A stretch of 64,000 nt of DNA, from positions 124,001-188,000 of the forward strand of contig NZ_JAIEPC010000008.1 of NCBI RefSeq assembly GCF_019749955.1, read 5' to 3'. The first letter of the stretch is position 1; each line of letters starts with the position of its first letter. The DNA is from Sphingomonas sp. (GTDB taxonomy: Bacteria > Pseudomonadota > Alphaproteobacteria > Sphingomonadales > Sphingomonadaceae). Under the pieces are notes generated by a model. It was not told where the DNA came from. It ran no database searches and saw only the letters and a list, made by a program, of their open reading frames with translations. The translations under genes were made by a program, and so were the position numbers. Shown piece after piece: positions 51,504 through 61,431 of this stretch.

Positions 51504-53777
51504 ATGACGCCAGCCCCCCGGAGCGAGATTGCTGTCACGCATATCGCCCTCATCGGCAACTTCCTGCCACGCAAGTGCGGGCTGGCGACGTTCACCACCG
51601 ATACCTACAATGCGCTGAGCGAGTCCTTCCCCGACCTTCGGGTCGATGTCTATGCGATGGATGATCATCCGGGGCGCTATGCCTATCCGCCGCAGGTAAC
51701 GGGCGCGATCCCGCAGGATGATCTGGCTGCCTATCTCGCGACCGCGCGCGCGATCGAGAATTCGGGCGCGCAAGCGCTGTGGCTCCAGCATGAATATGGC
51801 ATTTTCGGCGGGGCAGCGGGCGAGCATATCCTGACGTTGCTCGACCGGATCACGCTGCCGGTGATCGTCACGCTCCACACCATTCTCGAAAAGCCCAACG
51901 CCGATGAGCGGCGGGTGATGGAGGGCTTGCTGCGCCGCGCCGCGCGCGTTGTCGTCATGGCCGATCGTGGGCGCGAGATTCTGACGCGCGTCTATGGCGC
52001 CGCCAATCGCCAGATTCTGACGATCCCGCACGGCGTGCCCGACCGCACCTTTGCCGATACCGCGCTCTTCAAGCCGCGCTTCGGGTGGCAGGGCAAGCAG
52101 GTGATCTTCACCTTCGGGCTGCTCGCGCCCAACAAGGGCATTGAGACGATGATCGAGGCGATGCTCGCGATCGTCGCCGCGCATCCCAAGGCGCATTATA
52201 TGGTGCTCGGCGCCACCCATCCGAATCTCGTTGCGCATGAGGGCGAAGCCTATCGCGACCGGTTGAAAGCCCTCGCGGTCGATCGCGGCGTTGCCGATCA
52301 CGTCACTTTCATCGATTTCTTCGTCGAGCATGAGGAATTGATCGACTTCCTGCAGGCCGCCGACATCTATGCGACGCCTTACGTCAATCCGGCGCAGATC
52401 ACCTCGGGCACGCTCTCGTACGCGGTAGGCGTCGGCAAGGCGGTGGTGTCGACACCTTATGTCCATGCGACCGAAATCCTCGCCGACGGGCACGGCATTC
52501 TGGTCGATTTTGCCGACAGCGCGGCGTTTGCCCGCGCCATCATTGCGCTGCTCGATTCGGACAGCGAGCGCGAAGCCCTGTCGGCGCGGGCCTATGCGCG
52601 CGGGCGGACGATGCTGTGGCCGTGCCTTGCGACCAAGGCCGTCGCCGTAATCGCGTCGATGCTCGATCAGGCGCCGCGTCGGCTCGCCAAGCCACCCGCT
52701 GCGCTGCCACTGCTCAAGGCCGATTTTGCGGCGGTTGAGCGCATGAGCGATGCGACCGGCATGCTCCAGCACGCAATCTACTCGGTGCCCGATCGTCGCC
52801 ACGGCTATTGCATCGACGACAATGCCCGCGCGCTGATGCTGATCGCCAAGATAGACGATCTGCCCGAGGTGACCGTCGACAAATGGATGACGATCTACGC
52901 CGCGTTTGTGCAGCATGCGTGGAATCCGCACGCGCGCCGCTTCCGCAACTTCATGCGTTTCGACCGCGAATGGTGTGAGGATGTAGGGTCGGAGGATTCG
53001 AACGGCCGCACTTTGTGGGCCATCGGCACAGTGGTGCGCCATGCCAAGCTCCACAAGCATCGCGACTGGGCGATGGCGATGTTCGATTATACCGCGTCGC
53101 TGGCGCTCGACCTCGGCAGCCCGCGCGCACAGGCCTTTGCGATGCTCGGTGCGTGCGAAATCCTGGCCTGCGTGCCGGGGCATGCGCTGGCGATGAAAAT
53201 CCTCGAACGCTTTTCGGCCGAGCATCTCGCGCTGCTCGCCGAGGCGCGCCGCCCCGAATGGGAGTGGTTCGAAATCGTGCTGGCCTATGATAATGCCCGG
53301 CTGCCCGAAGCGATGATCCGCGCGGGCGTGGCGCTGGGGCGCGCCGATCTGGTCGATACCGGTATCGCGACGCTCGACTGGATCATGGCGCAGCAGACCT
53401 CGCCCGAGGGTCGTTTTCGCGCGGTCGGCACCGAAAGCTTTGGCCGCGCCTATGAAGCGCCACTCCAGTTCGACCAGCAGCCGCTCGAAGCGCAGGCGAC
53501 GGTCGAGGCTTGCGCGGCGGCGTTCGAGGCGACGGGCGACGCGCGCTGGATCGACGAAGCGATGCGTGCCTATCGCTGGTTCCTCGGCGCCAATGATCTC
53601 GATCTGGCGCTCACGTCGAGCAATGACGGCGGCTGTTTCGATGGGCTGACGCCCAATGGACTCAATCGCAATCAGGGTGCTGAGTCGATTCTGGCACTGC
53701 AATTGGCATCCTGCGCGATTTCGACGCTTTCAAAGCGGCGCGAATCCGTGGCAGGGGACAGCCGGGCAGTGGCTTGA
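51504..53777 (+). CDS. GT4-type glycosyltransferase fused to a helical C-terminal domain
   Basis: N-terminus HIALIGNFLPRKCGLATFTTDTYNAL, ILTIPHGVPDRTF, FTFGLLAPNKGIETMIEAM; C-terminal about 350 aa, helix-rich. Confidence 0.88.
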   Translation: MTPAPRSEIAVTHIALIGNFLPRKCGLATFTTDTYNALSESFPDLRVDVYAMDDHPGRYAYPPQVTGAIPQDDLAAYLATARAIENSGAQALWLQHEYGIFGGAAGEHILTLLDRITLPVIVTLHTILEKPNADERRVMEGLLRRAARVVVMADRGREILTRVYGAANRQILTIPHGVPDRTFADTALFKPRFGWQGKQVIFTFGLLAPNKGIETMIEAMLAIVAAHPKAHYMVLGATHPNLVAHEGEAYRDRLKALAVDRGVADHVTFIDFFVEHEELIDFLQAADIYATPYVNPAQITSGTLSYAVGVGKAVVSTPYVHATEILADGHGILVDFADSAAFARAIIALLDSDSEREALSARAYARGRTMLWPCLATKAVAVIASMLDQAPRRLAKPPAALPLLKADFAAVERMSDATGMLQHAIYSVPDRRHGYCIDDNARALMLIAKIDDLPEVTVDKWMTIYAAFVQHAWNPHARRFRNFMRFDREWCEDVGSEDSNGRTLWAIGTVVRHAKLHKHRDWAMAMFDYTASLALDLGSPRAQAFAMLGACEILACVPGHALAMKILERFSAEHLALLAEARRPEWEWFEIVLAYDNARLPEAMIRAGVALGRADLVDTGIATLDWIMAQQTSPEGRFRAVGTESFGRAYEAPLQFDQQPLEAQATVEACAAAFEATGDARWIDEAMRAYRWFLGANDLDLALTSSNDGGCFDGLTPNGLNRNQGAESILALQLASCAISTLSKRRESVAGDSRAVA

Positions 53778-53822
53778 TCGAGATTAGGCGCCGCCCCAGA
53801 GTGACCTAAAGCGGGGCGGTAG

Positions 53823-55112
53823 TTGCCAGTGCTCGACATTTTCAATCATCCGTTGCGTCTTTATGCCGATCCGTCGCGGGTCGTGGTGCGGCCCTTCCAC
53901 CTCGCCTGGCAATCGAACGGCGGCGCGCCGAGCCGGACCGAGCGGCTCGTGCGCGAAGTGCTTGAGATGAATCCCCATCAGGCGCACGCGCAGCTCGAGT
54001 TGGTGCTGAAGGATTTCGAGGCGCGCCACTGGATGACGCGGCGCGTTTTCATGACGCGCTATGATGACATTGCGGCTCAGCTCGGGCTCGATGGCGCCGC
54101 CATCGGCGACGAGAAGCGTCAGCTGATCGGCGCCTATTTCTGCCACGAATATAGCTATGCCGCCGCCGCGCTGATGAACCCCAGCGTCGTCCCGCATTTC
54201 GACCAGACCGGCATGCCCGAAGGATCGATGCGCATCCTGATGTCGATGCGCGCGGTGGGTGAGGGGCACATCAGCTCGGTTGCCTTTCGCGAAGGCATCA
54301 TCACCGATCGCAACGAGCTGAAGCTCGCGCCCGAACCGCCCTTTGCGACGGCCACCGATGCGGCCGGCGCCGATGGCCGTGCGCTGCCGTCGGGCGCCGT
54401 GACGGTGTTCCGCCACCGCGATTCGACGCTGTCGGGCACCGTGATCTTCCCGATCACCACGGCGCAGTCGAAGGGGCTGGAGGATTTGCGGCTGGTCCAC
54501 TTCACCCATGACGATGGCCGCGTCGAATGGGTGGGTACCTACACCGCCTATAATGGCTCGGCGATCCAGTCGGAGATGCTGCGCACCACCGATTTCCGCG
54601 CCTTCGATCTGGTGCCGATGACCGGATCGGCCGCGCGCAACAAGGGCATGGCGCTGTTCCCGCGCAAGGTCGGCGGCGAATATCTGATGATCGGGCGGCA
54701 GGACGGCGAAAATCTGTTCCTGATCCGCTCAGACAACATGACGCATTGGGATGAAGGCGCGATGCTGCTGACGCCCGAATATCCGTGGGAGCTGGTGCAG
54801 ATCGGCAATTGCGGTGCGCCGATCGAGCTCGACGAAGGCTGGCTGTTGCTGACCCACGGCGTCGGCGCGATGCGCAAATATTCGATCGGTGCGGTGTTGC
54901 TCGACAAGGATGATCCGTCGAAAGTGCTCGGCCGCACGCGCGAACCGATCCTGGCGGCGGCCGATCAGGACCGCGAAGGCTATGTCCCCAATGTCGTTTA
55001 TAGCTGCGGCGGCATCCGCCACGGCGACTGCATCTTCCTGCCCTATGGCGTGGCCGACAGTTCGATCGCCTTCGCGTTCGTGCCGATTTCGGCGTTGCTC
55101 GGTGCAATGTAG
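53823..55112 (+). CDS. GH130-family (beta-mannoside phosphorylase-like) glycosidase
   Basis: KGLEDLRLVHFTHDDG, WVGTYTAYNG, NKGMALFPRKVGGEYLMIGRQDGENL, IGNCGAPIELDEGWLLLTHGVG. Confidence 0.87.
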   Translation: MPVLDIFNHPLRLYADPSRVVVRPFHLAWQSNGGAPSRTERLVREVLEMNPHQAHAQLELVLKDFEARHWMTRRVFMTRYDDIAAQLGLDGAAIGDEKRQLIGAYFCHEYSYAAAALMNPSVVPHFDQTGMPEGSMRILMSMRAVGEGHISSVAFREGIITDRNELKLAPEPPFATATDAAGADGRALPSGAVTVFRHRDSTLSGTVIFPITTAQSKGLEDLRLVHFTHDDGRVEWVGTYTAYNGSAIQSEMLRTTDFRAFDLVPMTGSAARNKGMALFPRKVGGEYLMIGRQDGENLFLIRSDNMTHWDEGAMLLTPEYPWELVQIGNCGAPIELDEGWLLLTHGVGAMRKYSIGAVLLDKDDPSKVLGRTREPILAAADQDREGYVPNVVYSCGGIRHGDCIFLPYGVADSSIAFAFVPISALLGAM

Positions 55113-55187
55113 CACCGCAGCGGGTCGTTCAGGCAACGTTTAGGCGCCATCGGGTGTTGTGTCGCTATCGAAACAGGAGACCAATCG

Positions 55188-55724
55188 ATGAAACGCATGA
55201 CTTCGATGCTCGCGCTCGCCGCCGCCACGCTGGCGTTCGCGACCCCCGCGATGGCGCAGACCAGCCCGGAAGAGGCGCGCTATGCGCAGGCCCAGGCGCG
55301 TTTCCAGCAGGAACTGCGCGTGTTCCAGCAGGAATTTGATCGCTATCAGGCATGGCAATCGAGCCGCCCGCGCTTTGATGACCGGCGCTACGATGATCGC
55401 CGCGATCCCCGCTATGACCCGCGTGTCGATGACCGCGACGAGGGTGGCTATGATCCCTCACGCTATTATCGCAACGGGCCGAACTATAACGAGCGCGTGC
55501 TCTCGGCTGACGACCGCGTCTATCGCGGCAACGATGGCCGCTATTATTGCAAGCGCAACGACGGCACCACTGGCCTGATCATCGGCGCGGTCGGTGGCGG
55601 TATCTTGGGCAATGTGATCGACGGCGGCCGCTCGCGCGCGGTGGGCACACTGCTCGGCGGCGGGCTCGGCGCGATCCTGGGCAAGTCGATCGACCAGAAC
55701 AGCCAGCAAATTCGCTGCCGGTGA
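55188..55724 (+). CDS. Secreted glycine-zipper 2TM domain protein
   Basis: Signal peptide, Asp/Arg/Tyr-rich middle, YYCKRNDGTTGLIIGAVGGGILGNVIDGGRSRAVGTLLGGGLGAILGKSID. Confidence 0.8.
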   Translation: MKRMTSMLALAAATLAFATPAMAQTSPEEARYAQAQARFQQELRVFQQEFDRYQAWQSSRPRFDDRRYDDRRDPRYDPRVDDRDEGGYDPSRYYRNGPNYNERVLSADDRVYRGNDGRYYCKRNDGTTGLIIGAVGGGILGNVIDGGRSRAVGTLLGGGLGAILGKSIDQNSQQIRCR

Positions 55725-55740
55725 GGAAGTAGATCCCCGA

Positions 55741-55819
55741 CCGTTCGTGTCGAGCGCAGTCGAGACACCACGCGCATGGCTCGTGGCCTGTCCCTCGACG
55801 TTGCTCGGGACGAACGGGG
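55741..55819. repeat. REP-like palindrome pair (family C)
   Basis: ccgttcgtgtcgagcgcagtcgagacac...ggcctgtccctcgacgttgctcgggacgaacgg. Confidence 0.88.
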
Positions 55820-55832
55820 TGGGAGGTGAAAC

Positions 55833-57461
55833 CTACCCCTTGAACAGCCCCCCCAACACACCGCGTACGAGCTGACCAACCAGACCGCCGCTTGATGATC
55901 CGCGCCGTGACCCGGTGCCGAATACCGATTTGGCGACTTCATTGGCGACGGTGCGGGTGATCGTGGTCGTCGCGGTGCGCGTGGCGGCGGTCGCGATCTT
56001 GTTCCACGGTGAGGCAGCGGCGGCCTTGGCCTCTGCCTTTTCGGCGGCGATGCGCGCGCGTTCGGCTTCCTTGGCGGCGCGGGCGTCTTCCTTCGCCTGA
56101 AGCGCCGCCGTCTTGTCGGCCTCGCTCGCGGCCTTGGCTTCAGCAGCGGCAGCGGCGGCTTCCTGCGCCTTGGCGCCGAGCAATTCCTCGGCCGATTCCT
56201 TGTCGATCAGCGTGTCATATTTGTCACCGATCGCGTCGGTTGAAATCATCGTCGCGCGCTCGACCGGCGTCACCGGGCCGACGCGCGTCGCGGGCGGCTT
56301 GATCAGCGCGCGCTCGACCGGGGCGGGCGCGCCATCGGGCTGGAGCAGCGAGACGAGCGCTTCGCCGATCTTGAGCTCGGTGATCACGGTCGCGACATCG
56401 ACATCGGCATTGGCGCGGAAGGTCGTCGCGGCGGCGCGCACGGCGGCCTGATCGCGCGGGGTGAAGGCGTTCAACTTGTGCTGGATGCGGTTGTTGAGCT
56501 GCCCCGCGACGGTATCGGGAATGTCGATCGGGTTCTGGGTGATGAAATAGACGCCGACGCCTTTTGAGCGGATCAGCCGCACGACCTGTTCGATCTTTTC
56601 GAGCAGCGCCTTGGGCACATCGTTGAACAGCAGATGCGCTTCGTCGAAGAAGAAGCAGAGCTTGGGCTGATCGGGATCGCCGACTTCGGGGAGATTTTCG
56701 AACAGCTCGCTCAGCAACCAGAGCAGGAAGGTGGAGTAAAGCTTGGGGCTCGCCATCAGCTTGTCGGCGGCGAGGATGTTGACGATGCCGCGGCCCTTGT
56801 CGTCGACGCCCATGAAATCCTTCAGATCGAGCGCGGGCTCGCCGAAGAAATGCTCGCCGCCCTGGCTCCGCAGCTGGAGCAGCGCGCGCTGGATCGTGCC
56901 GACCGATTGCTTGCTGACATTGCCGTAAGTGGTCGTCAGCTCGGCAGCCTGTTCGCCGCAATAGCTGAGCATCGCTTGCAGATCGTCGAGGTCGAGCAGC
57001 AGCAGCCCTTCCTTGTCGGCGACGTGGAATGCGATCGTCAGCACGCCTTCCTGGACTTCATTGAGGTCCATCAGCCGCGCGAGCAGCAACGGCCCCATTT
57101 CGGAAATGGTGGTGCGGATCGGGTGGCCCTGATCGCCGAACAAGTCCCAGAATTGCACCGGCGTGTCCTGATAGGCCCAGCCTTCGAAGCCGATTTCCTT
57201 GGCGCGCGCGTCGAAAATGCCGTGCAGCTTGGCGTTGGTCGGCGATCCCGCCATTGCGAGGCCCGACAAATCGCCCTTCACATCGGCGACGAAGCACGAC
57301 ACGCCAACGGCGGAGAAACCCTCGATCAGGCCCTGCACCGTGACCGTTTTGCCGGTGCCGGTCGCGCCCGCGATCAGCCCGTGGCGGTTGGCGCGCTTGA
57401 GTTCGAGCGCCTGTGGCTTGGCCCCGCCTTCGCCCGCGCCAATGAAGATCGTCCCCGCCAT
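55833..57461 (-). CDS. HerA-like / DUF853 ATPase
   Basis: HGLIAGATGTGKTVTVQGLIEGFS (Walker A), LCFFFDEAHLLF (Walker B), VYFITQNPIDIPDTVAGQLNNRIQHKLNAFTP. Confidence 0.93.
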   Translation of the reverse strand: MAGTIFIGAGEGGAKPQALELKRANRHGLIAGATGTGKTVTVQGLIEGFSAVGVSCFVADVKGDLSGLAMAGSPTNAKLHGIFDARAKEIGFEGWAYQDTPVQFWDLFGDQGHPIRTTISEMGPLLLARLMDLNEVQEGVLTIAFHVADKEGLLLLDLDDLQAMLSYCGEQAAELTTTYGNVSKQSVGTIQRALLQLRSQGGEHFFGEPALDLKDFMGVDDKGRGIVNILAADKLMASPKLYSTFLLWLLSELFENLPEVGDPDQPKLCFFFDEAHLLFNDVPKALLEKIEQVVRLIRSKGVGVYFITQNPIDIPDTVAGQLNNRIQHKLNAFTPRDQAAVRAAATTFRANADVDVATVITELKIGEALVSLLQPDGAPAPVERALIKPPATRVGPVTPVERATMISTDAIGDKYDTLIDKESAEELLGAKAQEAAAAAAEAKAASEADKTAALQAKEDARAAKEAERARIAAEKAEAKAAAASPWNKIATAATRTATTTITRTVANEVAKSVFGTGSRRGSSSGGLVGQLVRGVLGGLFKG

Positions 57462-57521
57462 ATTGCCTCCCGCTGACCGCCCCGATCGAGCGTCCGATTG
57501 AAATTAGACCCCGGCCCTCAC

Positions 57522-57615
57522 CCCGTTTGCCCTGAGCTTGTCGAAGGGCTGCCCTTCTTCTGCCGGAACATCGCGAAAGAAGAACGGTGCTTCGACAAGC
57601 TCAGCACGAACGGGG
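57522..57615. repeat. REP-like palindrome pair (family B)
   Basis: gtttgccctgagcttgtcgaagggctgcccttcttc...gaagaacggtgcttcgacaagctcagcacgaacgggg. Confidence 0.9.
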
Positions 57616-57681
57616 TTAGGTTGTTCGACTATCTTGTCGGTCATCGCTATCGCGCGTTTTTGCCCCAAGCAGCAAGACACG

Positions 57682-57717
57682 AAAACGCCGCCCGGTCGCA
57701 GGACCGGACGGCGTTTC
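57682..57717 (-). terminator. Intrinsic terminator downstream of the Do-family protease gene
   Basis: aaaacgccgcccggtc-gcag-gaccggacggcgttt hairpin with T-run on the minus strand. Confidence 0.75.
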
Positions 57718-57734
57718 GAATCGATTGGCGCGGA

Positions 57735-59279
57735 TTATTTGTTGAAGCGGATCGAGATGAACTGCCCCGGCTGGCGCGCACGCTGGACATAGAGCAGCAC
57801 GGCCTCGCGCCCGGCTGCCTTCGCCTGACTGATGACGCGTGCCATGTCGGCGGTATTGGCCACCGGCGTACGGTTGACCGATACGATCAGGTCGCCGCGC
57901 TGGAGACCCTTTTGCGCGGCATCGCTCGACGGATCGGCCGAGACGATGACGACGCCGGTCGCGGTCGCGTCGAGCTGGAGCGCGCGGCGGATGTCGGCAT
58001 TGAGTTCGGTGACGCTCAGGCCGAGCGTCGAACTCATCATCGCGTCATTCTGGCCCTTGCCGCCGCTTTCGGGCACGGCATTGTCGTCGCCACCGCCGTT
58101 GACCGAAGCGGCCAGCGCGTCCTCCGACGGGCGCGTGCCTGCGACGGCGTTGAGCGTTATGTTCTTGCCGTCGCGATTGACGTCAAGCTTGATCGCGCCG
58201 CCCGGCTTCACATTGGCGACGAGATAGCTGAGCGTCTGATCGACCGTCACGTCCTGGCCATTGACCCTCAAAACAATGTCGCCGGTCTTGACGCCGCCCT
58301 TGTCGGCGGGGCCGTCGGGTTCGACCCGGTTGATAATCTCGCCGCGCCCCTTGGGCAGGCCGAGCGCGGCGCCGTCATCCTCGCGCAGCGGCTGGATGCC
58401 GACGCCGAGATAGCCGCGCTGGACGCTGGCGCCCTTCATGAGGGTTTCGATGATCGGCTTGGCTTCTTCGGCAGGGATCGCGAAGCCGATGCCAATATTG
58501 CCGCCGCTCTGCGAGAAGATCTGCGAATTGATGCCGATCACATTGCCAGAAAGGTCGAACATCGGCCCGCCCGAATTGCCCTGGTTGATCGCGGCATCGG
58601 TCTGAATGAAGCGATCATAGGCGCCGCCAGCGCCGGTGGAGCGGTGCAGCGCCGAAATAATCCCCGCCGTCACGGTCGAGCCAATCCCGAACGGATTGCC
58701 GATCGCGATGATCCAGTCGCCGACGCGCGCCTTGGTCGAATCGCCGAACTTAACGAAGGGCAGGTTGGTCGCATCGATCTTGAGCAGTGCGAGATCGGAC
58801 GCCGGGTCGCGGCCGATCAGCTTGGCCTTATATTCCTTGCGATCGGGCAAGATGACGGTGATCGAATCGACTGTCGCGCCCTTGGCGCCCGGCGCCACGA
58901 CGTGGTTGTTGGTGACGACATAGCCGTCGGGCGAGATCAGGAACCCCGAGCCGAGCGACTGCGCCTGACGGGTCACCGGCGGGGCATTGGGTTCCTGCCC
59001 GCCGCCGCCGCCAAAGAAATCCTGGAACGGCGTACCCTGAAACGGATTGGCCTGCGGCTGAACCTTGATGCTCTGCTTGGTCGAGATGTTGACGACGGCG
59101 GGCTGGAGCCGCGCGACAAGGTCGGCAAAGCTCGCGGGTGCCCCGGCGCGCGGCGCGAGCGCGGCCATCGCTGTCGGTTCATTCTGCGCGGTCTGCGCAC
59201 CGGCCGGCGGCTGCAGCGCCAGCGTCGCGGCGGCACCGCCGACTAGGAGAGCACCCGAAATGGCATAGGCGTAGCGCAC
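57735..59279 (-). CDS. Do-family periplasmic serine endopeptidase (DegP/DegQ type)
   Basis: GSGFLISPDGYVVTNNHV, DASDLALLK-like DPASDLALLKID, QTDAAINQGNSGGPMFDLSGNVIGIN; two PDZ domains. Confidence 0.95.
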   Translation of the reverse strand: MRYAYAISGALLVGGAAATLALQPPAGAQTAQNEPTAMAALAPRAGAPASFADLVARLQPAVVNISTKQSIKVQPQANPFQGTPFQDFFGGGGGQEPNAPPVTRQAQSLGSGFLISPDGYVVTNNHVVAPGAKGATVDSITVILPDRKEYKAKLIGRDPASDLALLKIDATNLPFVKFGDSTKARVGDWIIAIGNPFGIGSTVTAGIISALHRSTGAGGAYDRFIQTDAAINQGNSGGPMFDLSGNVIGINSQIFSQSGGNIGIGFAIPAEEAKPIIETLMKGASVQRGYLGVGIQPLREDDGAALGLPKGRGEIINRVEPDGPADKGGVKTGDIVLRVNGQDVTVDQTLSYLVANVKPGGAIKLDVNRDGKNITLNAVAGTRPSEDALAASVNGGGDDNAVPESGGKGQNDAMMSSTLGLSVTELNADIRRALQLDATATGVVIVSADPSSDAAQKGLQRGDLIVSVNRTPVANTADMARVISQAKAAGREAVLLYVQRARQPGQFISIRFNK

Positions 59280-59368
59280 GTTATGGTATTCCTCTCTGGT
59301 CGAACGACGGACTGTCGGGCGGCGTTATGCCCGGTCAGCCTGAACGGTAATTGAATATGAACCGATTG

Positions 59369-60247
59369 TCAGCGGGGCCGCCCCCGACCGGTGAACTGGC
59401 GCAGATAATCGTCATTGGGCGACAGGATGATCTGCGTCTCGCCCTGGTTCGGCCCGTCCTGCGCAAAGGTATATTTGTACGACTGCATCGCGCGGTAAAA
59501 ATCGTAGAATTCCGGGTCCTTGTTGCCGGCATCGGCATAGATTTTGGACGCATTGGCGTCGGCCGTCGCGCGGATGATCTGCGCGGTCTTTTCGCCCTGC
59601 GCGCGAATCGTCGCGGCTTCCTGCTGGCGCGCGGTCTTCATCCGGTTGAGCGCGCTTTCGAGCGGGCTGCCTTCGGGCAAGTCGGCGTGGCGGATGCGGA
59701 CATCGACGATTTGCGCACCATATTGGCGGGCGAGCTGCTGCAAGCCGGCCTGGATATTGTCCATCACCTTGCCGCGTTCAGGGCTGAGCAACGCAGCAAA
59801 CTGGCGGCGGCCGAGTTCGTTGCGGACTGCGGTGCCGAGCAGCGGGCGGAGCTGATCGGCGACGCGTTCCTCGGTCGACGAGGTGCTGCCGGTCGAGACC
59901 ACGGCCTTCAGCGGATCGACGATCCGGAAGCGCGCGAACGCATCGACTTCGAGCCGGAGCTGATCGGTCGACAGCACTTGCTGGTTGTTGAGATCGACAT
60001 CGAGCACGCGCTTGTCGATCCACACGATCTTGTCGAAGAACGGGATTTTCACTGCCAGCCCCGAATCGGTCTGACCGAACGGCTGGTTGGGCTTCCACCG
60101 GTTGATCGTGCCGACCGGCTTTTCGAAGCGCAGGATCACGCCTTGTTCGGTTTCAGGCACAATGAACACGCTCGACGCGAGCAGGATCAGCGCGAGTAAC
60201 GCCGCAATGCCAAAACCGATGGGGTTCCGCCAGACGCTGCCCATCAC
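59369..60247 (-). CDS. hflC: FtsH protease modulator HflC
   Basis: SPFH/band 7: VPETEQGVILRFEKPVG, PFFDKIVWIDKRVLDVDL; adjacent to hflK. Confidence 0.94.
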   Translation of the reverse strand: MMGSVWRNPIGFGIAALLALILLASSVFIVPETEQGVILRFEKPVGTINRWKPNQPFGQTDSGLAVKIPFFDKIVWIDKRVLDVDLNNQQVLSTDQLRLEVDAFARFRIVDPLKAVVSTGSTSSTEERVADQLRPLLGTAVRNELGRRQFAALLSPERGKVMDNIQAGLQQLARQYGAQIVDVRIRHADLPEGSPLESALNRMKTARQQEAATIRAQGEKTAQIIRATADANASKIYADAGNKDPEFYDFYRAMQSYKYTFAQDGPNQGETQIILSPNDDYLRQFTGRGRPR

Positions 60248-61317
60248 TGGCCTCCCGTCGACGGCGCGGGCGAGGCACTCGCTTGCGGTGCGGCCTCGGC
60301 GATGCGCGGCGGCGCGCCCTTCAGCGGCAGATAGGGGACCACGCCCCCGCTTTCGACGATCGTCTTGTTGTTCTTGGCGAGCACGGTTTCCATCGTTTCA
60401 TAATACATGCGCCGACGCGTCACTTCGGGCGCGAGCTTATACTGGGCATAGGCGAGGTCGAACTGCTGGGCCTCGGCCTGCGCGCGCGCCATCACCTGCT
60501 GTTCATAGGTGCGCGCGACATTCTGGTCCGACTGCGCCTTTTGCTGGGCAGCGCTGACGAGCTTGAAGTCGTCGATTACGCTCGCGGGCGGATCGGCCTT
60601 GTTGATCGCGACCGACTGGATGCGCACGCCCGAGCGATATTCGTCGAGGATCTGCTGCATCAGCGCCTGCGCGCGCTGTTCGATGTCGACGCGCCCGCCG
60701 GTGATCGCCTGGTTCATGTTGACCGTCGCGATCACTGACCGCATCGCGCTTTCGGCGGTGGCGCGTACGGTGCCGCGCGCATCCTTGATCTGGTAGAGAT
60801 AATCCTGCGGATCAACGATGTCCCAGCGCACCGCATAAGCGAGATCGACGATATTCTGGTCGCCGGTCAGCATCAGATTCTGCGCACTGCCGCCTTCGGG
60901 GAAATCCTCGGTCCGGATTTCCTGCACGTCGATTTTGGTCACGGTCGCGATCGGCGCGGGGAAGGTCGTGTTGAAGCCGGGTTCGAGTGTGCGCGAATAG
61001 CTGCCGAAGAAGGTCACCACGCCGCGCTGTTGCGGCGCGATGACGTGAAAGCTGGTGAAGACGATCCACAGCAGGACGATCAGCCCGGCGCCGATCAGCC
61101 ACAGCGATCGCCCGCTCGCGCCGCCGGGCAGGCCGGGAAAGCCGCCACCACCCCCGCCGCCGGGGCCACCGGGGCCGCGCGCACGGCGCAGAAACTCGTC
61201 GAGCGCAGTTGGCCGCGCATTACGGGGCTTGCCGCCGGGGGGCGTGGCCCAGGGATTGCGCGGGCCATCGTCGTCATTGCCGCCGCTGCCCCAAGGGCTC
61301 TTGGGCTTGTCGTTCAT
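60244..61317 (-). CDS. hflK: FtsH protease modulator HflK
   Basis: Gly-rich N-terminus, VIAPQQRGVVTFFGSYSRTLEPGFNTTFPAPI, MLTGDQNIVDLAYAVRW. Confidence 0.95.
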   Translation of the reverse strand: MNDKPKSPWGSGGNDDDGPRNPWATPPGGKPRNARPTALDEFLRRARGPGGPGGGGGGGFPGLPGGASGRSLWLIGAGLIVLLWIVFTSFHVIAPQQRGVVTFFGSYSRTLEPGFNTTFPAPIATVTKIDVQEIRTEDFPEGGSAQNLMLTGDQNIVDLAYAVRWDIVDPQDYLYQIKDARGTVRATAESAMRSVIATVNMNQAITGGRVDIEQRAQALMQQILDEYRSGVRIQSVAINKADPPASVIDDFKLVSAAQQKAQSDQNVARTYEQQVMARAQAEAQQFDLAYAQYKLAPEVTRRRMYYETMETVLAKNNKTIVESGGVVPYLPLKGAPPRIAEAAPQASASPAPSTGGQ

Positions 61318-61431
61318 CAGGAGCGGGAATTGGGGCCACCAGGCGGGACGGATCGTCATAACCCCCTTTATAAGAGGGCGCGGGCGGAAAAACAGTGGCA
61401 AGTGTATCAGGGATGCGTATCAGCCACGCGA

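Noticed and set aside
52985-53005. tRNA-like string gggtcggaggattcgaac
   Set aside because: Lies inside the GT4 coding frame with no cloverleaf arms around it; coincidental.
51336-53702. 788-aa ORF antisense to the GT4 fusion gene
   Set aside because: Shadow ORF; sense frame has recognisable motifs and normal codon bias.
57498-59246. 582-aa ORF antisense to the Do-family protease gene
   Set aside because: Begins in a REP-like repeat and mirrors the protease frame; no domain logic.
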